From an uncultured Collinsella sp. (lineage in GTDB: Bacteria; Actinomycetota; Coriobacteriia; Coriobacteriales; Coriobacteriaceae), in contig UQHK01000026.1 of assembly GCA_900540855.1 (NCBI GenBank), forward strand, positions 1 to 27,709: a DNA stretch of 27,709 bases, read 5' to 3'. Shown here piece by piece: positions 5,596 through 12,078 of this stretch (positions are counted from its first letter, which is position 1; the number at the start of each line of letters is the position of its first letter). The position numbers were made by a program, and so were the translations under genes. The notes under the pieces were generated by a model. The model searched no databases and was not told where the DNA came from. It was given only the letters and a program-made list of their open reading frames with translations.

Positions 5596-6225
5596 ATGCA
5601 CGAACGCGAGGGTTTCTGGGACAAGAACGCCGGTCGGTATGACCGTTTCATGCGAAACGACCGGGCGGCGTATGAGAAGATGTATGGGCTGATCCGGCCG
5701 GTGGTGAAAGCAAAGACCGTGCTGGAGGTTGCTACCGGCACGGGGCTTATCGCAAAGAGCGTCGTGGATGCGGCGGCGCGCATCGAGGCTACGGACGCCT
5801 CTGCAAAGATGATCCTTGAAGCAAAGCGGGACAATCAATCCGCAAAGCTGCACTTTTCCGTACAAGATATGTTCCGCCTGCCCTATGCACAGAAGTCCTT
5901 CGAAGTGGTGATCGTGTCCAACGCACTTCACATAGTGCCGCATCCGGAAAAGGCCCTGCACGAAATCAGGCGGGTGCTGAAGGACGACGGCGTGCTCATC
6001 GCGCCAACCTTCACCCACGCGGGGAACTCGGTTTCCGGCAAGGCAAAAGCCTTTTTCATGAGTATGGCGGGATTCCCCCTCCACAGCAGATGGACAAGCG
6101 AGGAATACCTGCGTTTCCTGCGTCAAAACGGCTGGGCGGTGCGGAAAAGCGCGGTGCTGAAGGCCTCGTTCCCGTTGACCTATGCGGAATGCACGAAATC
6201 GGAGGGGCCAGATGTCGTTCTTTGA
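5596..6225 (+). CDS. Class I SAM-dependent methyltransferase, UbiE-like (first of three)
   Basis: This is a 209-residue Rossmann methyltransferase. Motif I is VLEVATGTG (residues 42-50). An acidic strand-2 end follows (ATDASAKM), then VQDMFRLPYA (motif II region), VIVSNALHIVPHPEKAL (motif III/IV region) and IRRVLKDDGVLI, the classic UbiE/Methyltransf_11 layout. The substrate is unknown. I chose the ATG at 5596 over the in-frame TTG at 5581 because GGGGG at 5583-5587 is the better ribosome binding site and the family start (GFWDKNAGRYD) is close by. It overlaps the next gene by 14 bp, so translation is probably coupled. Codon use is less GC-biased than the chromosomal genes to the right, suggesting transfer. 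Confidence 0.85.
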   Translation: MHEREGFWDKNAGRYDRFMRNDRAAYEKMYGLIRPVVKAKTVLEVATGTGLIAKSVVDAAARIEATDASAKMILEAKRDNQSAKLHFSVQDMFRLPYAQKSFEVVIVSNALHIVPHPEKALHEIRRVLKDDGVLIAPTFTHAGNSVSGKAKAFFMSMAGFPLHSRWTSEEYLRFLRQNGWAVRKSAVLKASFPLTYAECTKSEGPDVVL

Positions 6226-6817
6226 AAACACCCGCAAGCCCGTGGGCCTCGGCGGAAAACTTATGGTTGCCATGATGAATCTGGGCCACAGCCCTGTGGC
6301 GCGGTGGGGACTTCGATTTCTACGACTTGCGCCAAATGCCAAGGTGCTGGATTGCGGCTGCGGCGGCGGGGCGAACATAAAACGGCTGCTGAAAAAATGC
6401 CCGCATGGCGTCGTCAAGGGCGTCGACTATTCGCCCGTCAGCGTGGAGAAGGCTAGAAAGCTCAACCGAACTGCAATTCAGGAGGGGCGTTGCGCCGTCT
6501 TGCAAGGCAGTGTGGCGGATATGGCGTTTGAGGATAGCTACTTCGATGCTGCCACGGCCTTTGAAACCGTCTATTTTTGGCCTGATTTGCCCCGATGCTT
6601 CCGTGAGGTCTGGCGGACGCTGAAGCCAGGCGGGACAATTCTTATCTGCAACGAAAGCAATGGCGATACGGACAAGGACGAGAGGTGGACGCAGATCATC
6701 GGCGGCATGACCATCTACAAGGACATTGAATTAAAGGCATGTCTGGAGCAGGCGGGTTTTCACGAGGTGCAGATACACAAAAAGAAAAAGTGGCTCTGCG
6801 TCACGGCGCGGAAGTAG
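6212..6817 (+). CDS. Class I SAM-dependent methyltransferase (second of three)
   Basis: This is a 201-residue Methyltransf_11/25-type enzyme. Motif I is VLDCGCGGG (45-53), the strand-2 acidic end is VDYSPVSVEKAR, and the motif II/III region is GSVADMAFEDSYFDAATAFETVYFWPD. VWRTLKPGGTILICNE ends the core, and a C-terminal strand closes with KKWLCVTARK. The start ATG at 6212 follows GGAGGGG by 4 bp and lies within the end of the preceding gene. The two methyltransferases are not close copies of each other despite the shared fold. Acceptor not known; a small molecule is more likely than DNA because there is no target-recognition domain. Confidence 0.85.
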   Translation: MSFFENTRKPVGLGGKLMVAMMNLGHSPVARWGLRFLRLAPNAKVLDCGCGGGANIKRLLKKCPHGVVKGVDYSPVSVEKARKLNRTAIQEGRCAVLQGSVADMAFEDSYFDAATAFETVYFWPDLPRCFREVWRTLKPGGTILICNESNGDTDKDERWTQIIGGMTIYKDIELKACLEQAGFHEVQIHKKKKWLCVTARK

Positions 6818-6921
6818 GGGCATCAAGCACGGGTATTTTTGCATCCATCCTGCACATGGCGATAGGCATGACGGTCATAGCGGCTATGCTGGCGGCAATT
6901 ATGACAGTTTTTATTCACTGA
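6790..6921 (+). CDS. Small hydrophobic peptide between methyltransferases
   Basis: An open frame ends TGA at 6919-6921. Its last 30 residues (GIFASILHMAIG, then MTVIAAMLAAIMTVFIH) form one clear membrane helix. A GTG at 6790 gives 43 residues overlapping the end of the preceding gene. The ATG at 6856 would give only 21 residues, most of the helix. No strong ribosome binding site decides between them. The next gene starts 12 bp later, so it fits the operon. It may be a membrane anchor or a chance frame; function unknown. Confidence 0.4.
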   Translation: MALRHGAEVGASSTGIFASILHMAIGMTVIAAMLAAIMTVFIH

Positions 6922-6932
6922 GGAAGAAACCT

Positions 6933-7763
6933 ATGAAATGTAAAATTGAGAAAAACACCGTGCAGGAGACGCTGATCCTCCCGCTGTATTCCCGGAAGCT
7001 GTGTACGGAGTTGTACCCGAACCTTTACAGGGATGAAACAGCGGTTCGTCTGCTCGACCAGATCGACTACGACTTTTCAGAGGCAGAGAAAAACTCCCGC
7101 AGCCTGATGCAGCGCTTTGGTGCGCTGGAGGTGGCCACACGGCAGGGTGATCTTGCTTTCGAGGTGCGGGATTACCTGAAAGGCCACCCCAATGCGGCGG
7201 TGGTCAATCTGGGCTGCGGGCTGGACAACACCGGCAGAACCTGCGACAACGGTAGATGCAAGATCTATAATCTGGACTTCCCGGATGTGATTGCCTTGCG
7301 GCAGCAGCTACTGCCCGCCGGGGATCGGGAACATAATATCCCCTGCGACCTGAAAGACACCGCATGGTTTAGCAAAATCGATGCCTCCCGCGGGGCGGTG
7401 TTCTTTGCCTCCGGGGTGTTCTATTACTTTCTGACCCAGCAGGTCCGGGAACTGGTGCGGGAGATGGCGGACGCTTTCCCCGGCAGTGCGCTGGTCTTTG
7501 ATGCTGCCAATCGGACGGCGGTAAAGATGATCGCAAAAACATGGCTTAAGACTGCAAAAATCAAGGATGTGGGGGCATATTTTGCGGTTTCGGATGCCGC
7601 CAAGGAAATCGGCATGTGGGACAGCCGTCTGCAGGTCACAAGTCGCGGCTATATGCTGGGCTACAACGATTTGAGAGACCCTTCTGTCAGCGGCTTTTTC
7701 CGGTTTCTCGCAAGGGTCGGTGACAACGGGATGAAAATGCAAATCGTGAAAATAAGATTTTGA
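6933..7763 (+). CDS. LCM/TcmP-type O-methyltransferase (third of three)
   Basis: This is a 276-residue protein of the leucine carboxyl methyltransferase / TcmP class. The SAM site is VVNLGCGLD (90-98). The class signature that follows is a strand ending in Asp plus Pro (YNLDFPDVIALRQ). FFASGVFYYFL occupies the motif IV position (about 152-162). The N-terminal LPLYSRKLCTELYPNLYRDETA matches the helical lid of this class. These enzymes O-methylate carboxyl or hydroxyl groups of small molecules. AGGAAG lies 6 bp before the ATG. It is the last gene of the module, followed by a hairpin and then by guaA scar B. Confidence 0.85.
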   Translation: MKCKIEKNTVQETLILPLYSRKLCTELYPNLYRDETAVRLLDQIDYDFSEAEKNSRSLMQRFGALEVATRQGDLAFEVRDYLKGHPNAAVVNLGCGLDNTGRTCDNGRCKIYNLDFPDVIALRQQLLPAGDREHNIPCDLKDTAWFSKIDASRGAVFFASGVFYYFLTQQVRELVREMADAFPGSALVFDAANRTAVKMIAKTWLKTAKIKDVGAYFAVSDAAKEIGMWDSRLQVTSRGYMLGYNDLRDPSVSGFFRFLARVGDNGMKMQIVKIRF

Positions 7764-7850
7764 GAGGCAAAAAACGAAGCGCATTCACTTTGACGTCGAA
7801 GAAGACGGCTTTTACGGCGCATATTGGGCATGCAAGGATACGCATACAGC

Positions 7851-7884
7851 AGCGGGCACGGATTCAATTGAAACCGTGCCCGCT
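7851..7884 (+). terminator. Hairpin terminating the methyltransferase operon
   Basis: AGCGGGCACGG (7851-7861) pairs with CCGTGCCCGCT (7874-7884) around a 12-nt loop. The downstream tract is AT-rich (7885-7906) without a clean T run, so termination may be only partial. Confidence 0.55.
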
Positions 7885-7918
7885 ATCTGATACTATATTA
7901 TTTTATCGAACGTCCGTT

Positions 7919-8024
7919 CTATTCCAACTCAATAGTTAAAAACTATCTCCGGTTTGTTCCAGTTTGCCGCAGTTCGCACCAGTTTGTCCCATTTACACCC
8001 AGTCTCAAAATCGCCGTGAATCCA
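7919..8024 (-). repeat. Direct repeat R1: guaA 3'-end scar B plus 10-bp arm repeats
   Basis: It starts with ATT GAG TTG GAA TAG on the minus strand (7933-7919), then an ATAGTT/AACTAT dyad (7932-7946). Five consecutive 10-bp units follow: GTTTGTTCCA, GTTTGCCGCA, GTTCGCACCA, GTTTGTCCCA and TTTACACCCA (7952-8001), then GTCTCAAAAT and a tail matching the RelB gene's end. R2 at 11622-11717 is the same block with one unit fewer. The pair brackets the KAP-DUF262 genes like attL/attR. Confidence 0.7.
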
Positions 8025-8176
8025 TGGGGCCAAATCTGGGTCACGGATTTCGGGGCGGGGCAGGGTGTTTTAGCGGGTCAAGGTGGGTCACGGCAAACTG
8101 CGATAGCAGCTAATGATCACATGGACATTGCATGTCAGAGGAGGCAGGGTAGAGAAGCCTCTACAGGCCCCAGCAG

Positions 8177-10243
8177 CTACGATGGATCCCCGACCTTCGA
8201 CTTGTACAGCTCGATCAGAAGCTCTGAGCAGTCAATGCCCGCTGCCTCAAAAACGATCTTCAGCGTTTCGATTTTCACATAAGTCGAGCTTCCGGGATTG
8301 AAGTAGATTCCCTCACCGACTTTGAAGCAATAGTCGCTTTCTTTCCATGAGAAATACCTTCCCGGGAAGTCCGAGCCCTCAGGGACGAACTTATGGAAGA
8401 CGACTGGATCAAGCTCGTAAACCATGGAAAGCACGCCGCAGATCATGTCAACCCAGGTCTTCGCCGTGAAGCGAGATCCCATGAAGCTGTATGCGGCGAT
8501 CTGCCTGCCGGTGAACGAGAAATCATCGTCGAGGGCATGCTCCTCGTAGGCGTCGTTGCCCCACTCGAAGTCGGACTCGATGGATGGCCAAAGCTCAAGG
8601 AACTTCCTCTTCATGAGCTCGTTGCGAGCCTTCAGCTGCTCCTCGCCCCAGGCCTCCTGCTGGCAGACGAAGCCGTTGATCCTGAAGCCAGACTGCTTGA
8701 AGCCGTTCTCCATGTCCCGCTTCTCGGCAAAGCGCCTGTTGCTGTATTTGGAGTTGTATGCGGTAAGCGTCAGATTCGCCATGCTGTTCAGCCACCTTGC
8801 GTGAATTGCGGCGAACTCAACGCCCAAATCCTGCTGCCAGCTTGTCGAAAGCGTCTGGGGCATGATGTGCTCAATGCTGAAAGACTCATCGCGAAGGTTG
8901 TCGACGACGTTGACCCTTTCGAGGCTGTCTCCGTTTTCAAGACGATCGAAGAGGTAGTACTTGTAGCTCGCGATCCTGTAGAAGTCCCTCTCTTCGAACG
9001 CTTGAATGAACTCGGCGTCGTCGGGGAAGTGGCCGCTGCCCTCCTTGGAGAGGAGAACTTTGTTCAACACGTCAGGATATGAACCGCCGTCTTTGACGCC
9101 TCTCAAAACCTCGCTGTGCAGAGTCTCGAAGACCTTGTTGAGCGCATTTGTGGGAACCTTGCAGACCCAGCGCCTGAAAAGGTAGGTCTCGACGGATTTG
9201 AGCGCCTCGATCACCTGTTGGTCGCTGATTCCTCCACAGCGCCTGTATTCGAATAGATTAAGCGTGAACGGGTTCATGACGCTCATGTCCAGCAGAATAA
9301 GTCGCCTCAAAACCGCATCAAGCCGATGGTTTCCAGAATCGGCGTCGTTAATCGCCTTGTAATGCTTTGAGTACTTAAGAAGTTCCTCAAGCAGGACTTT
9401 CGTATCGAATGCCTCCGCTTTTACATAGTCCTTGAACACGGAATAGACCTTCTTGATTGCGGGGGTCTTCCTGCGGACGGCAGCAAGCCAATCACGAGCA
9501 AAGGAGCTTACGTCGTAGCCGGTATTCTTCTCGATCTCGTTCCAGTACTGCTCGTAATACTCTTCCTGCATTTGGGCATCCAGACCCATGAGGATAAAGT
9601 TGCGGATCTTGTCGCCCTCGTTCAGGTCGAGGCCCGTCGAGTTGAGGCTCTCGAAGATTCGCTGGGCGTCATCCTCCTTGTCAAGCTTGATGTCGATGAT
9701 CATCAGGCGCTCGATGGCATCGCGCAGCTGATCGGCCGTCAGCCTTGTCTTGTCGATACGGCCGCAGAAATAGATGTAATTCTGGGTTACGTTGGAGTCC
9801 TGGATGAACTTCTCTGCGTCAGCGGAGTAAAGCGCCTCAAAGGCAGCCTGGTCGTCCTTGATGAGCTTCAGCTTCAGCTTTCGCTCGGACTTATGCCATT
9901 TGTCGATGAGGTATTCCTCGTTGATCATGTCGGCCAGATTGTCGTCTTCGGAGGCGATGGCGCCTTCCCTGAGCTTGCTCACAAGCGCAAGGAGAAGGAG
10001 GTAAGACGTGGTGATCCTTTGCTGGCCATCGATGACGATGCGTGTGTCGGGGCCATCTGCTTTGGAGACGATGCTTCCAAAGAAATGACTCTCCACGCCT
10101 TCTGAAATGACATCCTCGAGGTCGTCGAACAATTGCTTGCAGTTTTCGATCTTCCAGTCGTAGTTGCGCTGATAGACGGGGATAACAAATCGAGTTTTCG
10201 TGCCTTCGAGCAAGTTAAGAAGGTATCGTTCTTCGCCTTTCAT
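8177..10243 (-). CDS. DUF262/DUF1524 (GmrSD-like) defence protein
   Basis: This is a 688-residue protein. The N-terminal DUF262 (ParB/Srx-like) domain shows IPVYQRNYDW (21-30) and DGQQRITT (72-79), the nucleotide-binding signature. The DUF1524 His-Me nuclease domain shows IEHIMPQ with the key E458-H459, then WLNSMANLTLTAYNSKYSN. The C-terminal 170 residues form a further domain I do not recognise. GmrSD-type proteins are nucleotide-dependent DNases; many restrict modified phage DNA. Both catalytic signatures look intact. Its ATG is 9 bp after the stop of the KAP gene, with TAGGAG between, so the two form an operon. No terminator was seen after the stop at 8177. Confidence 0.85.
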   Translation of the reverse strand: MKGEERYLLNLLEGTKTRFVIPVYQRNYDWKIENCKQLFDDLEDVISEGVESHFFGSIVSKADGPDTRIVIDGQQRITTSYLLLLALVSKLREGAIASEDDNLADMINEEYLIDKWHKSERKLKLKLIKDDQAAFEALYSADAEKFIQDSNVTQNYIYFCGRIDKTRLTADQLRDAIERLMIIDIKLDKEDDAQRIFESLNSTGLDLNEGDKIRNFILMGLDAQMQEEYYEQYWNEIEKNTGYDVSSFARDWLAAVRRKTPAIKKVYSVFKDYVKAEAFDTKVLLEELLKYSKHYKAINDADSGNHRLDAVLRRLILLDMSVMNPFTLNLFEYRRCGGISDQQVIEALKSVETYLFRRWVCKVPTNALNKVFETLHSEVLRGVKDGGSYPDVLNKVLLSKEGSGHFPDDAEFIQAFEERDFYRIASYKYYLFDRLENGDSLERVNVVDNLRDESFSIEHIMPQTLSTSWQQDLGVEFAAIHARWLNSMANLTLTAYNSKYSNRRFAEKRDMENGFKQSGFRINGFVCQQEAWGEEQLKARNELMKRKFLELWPSIESDFEWGNDAYEEHALDDDFSFTGRQIAAYSFMGSRFTAKTWVDMICGVLSMVYELDPVVFHKFVPEGSDFPGRYFSWKESDYCFKVGEGIYFNPGSSTYVKIETLKIVFEAAGIDCSELLIELYKSKVGDPS

Positions 10244-10252
10244 CTGTTACTC

Positions 10253-11611
10253 CTAGATAATCTTTGCTAAACGCGGGAGCGAGTCAAATCCCCAGCTTCT
10301 TCCAATAAGAACTTGATAGGAATGCTGGTATTTAGAATTGTTTCTGTCTTTGCACCAAATCATGTAGACCAAGGTCTCGAGGAGCTCGTGCCTTGCACCT
10401 ACCTTGTCTTCGTCGGAAGGGGTCTTTCCCTCCTCGAACTTTATGTACGACCCCCATGTTGCATCCATAAACTCCATCGCCGCTTCGCTCTTAGAGAATG
10501 CATGATAAAGAGGCTCAATTTCAAATTTCTGAACCACAGAGGCAAACGCGTCGGCGTCAAATACTTTCAAGGCGAGCATAGTCGGGACCAGGCCGCCATC
10601 GGCAAACGCTCGAACCCGGTCGTCTACAAATCCATCGCGGCTTTCCAATACTAAAGGGCGAACTCTGAAAAGCTCAGTCAGATACCTGTTGGCGTCCCTC
10701 ATCGTCATTCCGTATGCCTCTGCAAGCTCATACGCAATTACGTCAAAGCGGTTGGAGGTTTTTATGAAGCCGTTCGCTTCTAGCTGCTTAAAGCTATCGA
10801 CCTTTCTTAGAGGGATGGTTAGATCGTAGAAACGCGACAAATAACGTCGGCCGTCAAAACCTTGCCCATACATGCCTTCAACAACATGTGATAGTTGATT
10901 GGCGTTGACCGAATACACGATGACTACTCGATCATCTGTAAACAGATTCTTCAACTGCCCGAGCACCTTCATTGCAAAAGAAGGACGGCAACGATCGAGC
11001 TCATCGACAATGAGAAGCAATGTGTTGGCTTTTTCAGGGAGAGCTACATCTACCAGGTTTGAAACAGAGGACCTTAGCGTTTCTCTGTCACGATAAGCCT
11101 GGATTAAATCTCTGCCCGAAAAAGCGTCTCTTAAAGAGCTGGCTCCGCCATGTCCAAAGACCCTCAATATGGCGTCGAGTGTTCCGGCAATCTTTTCGCC
11201 AGCTTCGGTGTCACTGCGAAAAGAGGCGCATGCATCGCCTTGGAGGGCTATAGATGCTGCAATCGAAGGCAGCGGATCATCCCAATGGTCATTTTCCCAG
11301 GCGTTGTAGTATACGGGCAAGAAGCTGTTCAGCTCCATATAGGGTGCAAGCTCGCGATTGTTGTCAAGCAATCCGTCGAGGTCTCCGTGAGACTCAAGAA
11401 AAGGATTAACCTCTTCAAGGATGCAGGCCACCTGTCTAACGAAGAATGTCTTCCCGCTTCCCCAATCAGCGTCGACGAACAGGGAAAACCCGCCTTCGAT
11501 GGATTTGAGTATCCCGGCAAACTCGGCGAGATCTCCATTCCTCCCGAGGGCGTCGTTGTGCAGCAGCTTAACAAGGATGTCGCGTGTAGGTGCTGAATCG
11601 ATTCTTCGCAT
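10253..11611 (-). CDS. KAP-family P-loop NTPase
   Basis: This is a 452-residue protein starting at ATG 11609-11611 (MRRIDSAPTRDIL). Walker A is DWGSGKTFF (around 49-57), Walker B is LLLIVDELDRCRP (198-210) and a sensor-like VIVYSVNANQLSH follows, all typical of KAP NTPases. I see no clear transmembrane pair, unlike many KAP proteins. KAP NTPases are STAND-like ATPases found in several phage-defence operons. The start is only 10 bp from the guaA scar C, so any promoter must lie in the repeat or upstream with relB. The longer TTG start would use the scar's own bases and is unlikely. It is the first gene of the pair with DUF262. Confidence 0.85.
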   Translation of the reverse strand: MRRIDSAPTRDILVKLLHNDALGRNGDLAEFAGILKSIEGGFSLFVDADWGSGKTFFVRQVACILEEVNPFLESHGDLDGLLDNNRELAPYMELNSFLPVYYNAWENDHWDDPLPSIAASIALQGDACASFRSDTEAGEKIAGTLDAILRVFGHGGASSLRDAFSGRDLIQAYRDRETLRSSVSNLVDVALPEKANTLLLIVDELDRCRPSFAMKVLGQLKNLFTDDRVVIVYSVNANQLSHVVEGMYGQGFDGRRYLSRFYDLTIPLRKVDSFKQLEANGFIKTSNRFDVIAYELAEAYGMTMRDANRYLTELFRVRPLVLESRDGFVDDRVRAFADGGLVPTMLALKVFDADAFASVVQKFEIEPLYHAFSKSEAAMEFMDATWGSYIKFEEGKTPSDEDKVGARHELLETLVYMIWCKDRNNSKYQHSYQVLIGRSWGFDSLPRLAKII

Positions 11612-11621
11612 GTTACTTACT

Positions 11622-11717
11622 CTAATCCCACTCAATAGTTAGAAACTATCTCCAGTTCGTTCCAGTTTGCCTCAGTTTGTCCCACTTGCATCCAGTCTCA
11701 AAATTGCCGCGAATCCA
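11622..11717 (-). repeat. Direct repeat R2: guaA 3'-end scar C plus 10-bp arm repeats
   Basis: It reads ATT GAG TGG GAT TAG on the minus strand (11636-11622), then an ATAGTT/AACTAT dyad. Four 10-bp units follow: GTTCGTTCCA, GTTTGCCTCA, GTTTGTCCCA and CTTGCATCCA (11655-11694), then GTCTCAAAAT. It differs from R1 by scattered substitutions and exactly one missing unit. It overlaps the 3' end of the RelB-like gene. Confidence 0.7.
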
Positions 11718-11867
11718 GACCTCGAAGGGTGTCCTCTGCTCCCTCACGGCCTGCTTGAGGAACATGTTGATCGCCTGGGTGGTGCTGATGCCGAGCTTCG
11801 AGAAGAGCTTCGCAGCGTCGTCCCTCGTCTGCCTCTCCATGCGTACGGTGACGTTAACTGTCTCCAT
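11646..11867 (-). CDS. RelB/DinJ-type antitoxin, orphan
   Basis: This is a 73-residue protein from the ATG at 11865-11867, with AAGGAGG 5 bp upstream. The N-terminal half is a ribbon-helix-helix: METVNVTVRMERQTRDDA, then KLFSKLGISTTQAINMFLKQAV, the DinJ/RelB pattern. It should bind DNA as a dimer and neutralise a RelE/YafQ-type RNase. No such toxin follows; the next gene is the KAP NTPase 34 bp on. The last 25 residues (after PFEVWIRG) are encoded by repeat R2 itself, so the natural C-terminus has probably been replaced. The upstream longer frame lacks a good start. Confidence 0.75.
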   Translation of the reverse strand: METVNVTVRMERQTRDDAAKLFSKLGISTTQAINMFLKQAVREQRTPFEVWIRGNFETGCKWDKLRQTGTNWR

Positions 11868-11947
11868 GCGGACCTCCTTGCCTCGTGTGTGCGCAATACG
11901 GCGATTGCACGCGCGGCAGGCGGTATGTTCCTGGAATCCGTCATGGT

Positions 11948-11965
11948 GTGGCGGATATCCGTCAC
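11948..11965 (-). promoter_or_regulatory. Near-perfect palindrome upstream of relB/dinJ
   Basis: GTGGCGGATATCCGTCAC is an 18-bp dyad with one mismatch pair. On the minus strand TGACGGAT recurs just downstream, giving a second half-site. RHH antitoxins repress their own operons through such sites. It lies about 80 bp before the ATG. Confidence 0.45.
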
Positions 11966-12005
11966 GTGGCGACTGGAATATGCCGTGACCCGCTCCCATA
12001 TACAA

Positions 12006-12044
12006 AGATAGCACCCATGATGCAGTGCGCCATGGGTGCTATCT
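12006..12044 (-). terminator. guaA terminator hairpin
   Basis: AGATAGCACCCAT (12006-12018) pairs perfectly with ATGGGTGCTATCT (12032-12044). On the minus strand it is followed by TTTGTATAT and on the plus strand by AGGTTTT, so it may work in both directions. It sits 35 bp past the guaA stop. Confidence 0.6.
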
Positions 12045-12078
12045 AGGTTTTCATGCACGTAAATTGCACATATTTTAA

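Noticed and set aside
7756..7890. Open frame reading HFDVEEDGFYGAYWACKD after the third methyltransferase
   Set aside because: It looks protein-like but has no start codon or ribosome binding site, and its end overlaps a terminator hairpin. It may be a relic; too weak to list as a gene.
7952..8001. Possible CRISPR array
   Set aside because: The 10-bp units are contiguous with no spacers and no cas genes are present; no CRISPR array was seen anywhere in the window.
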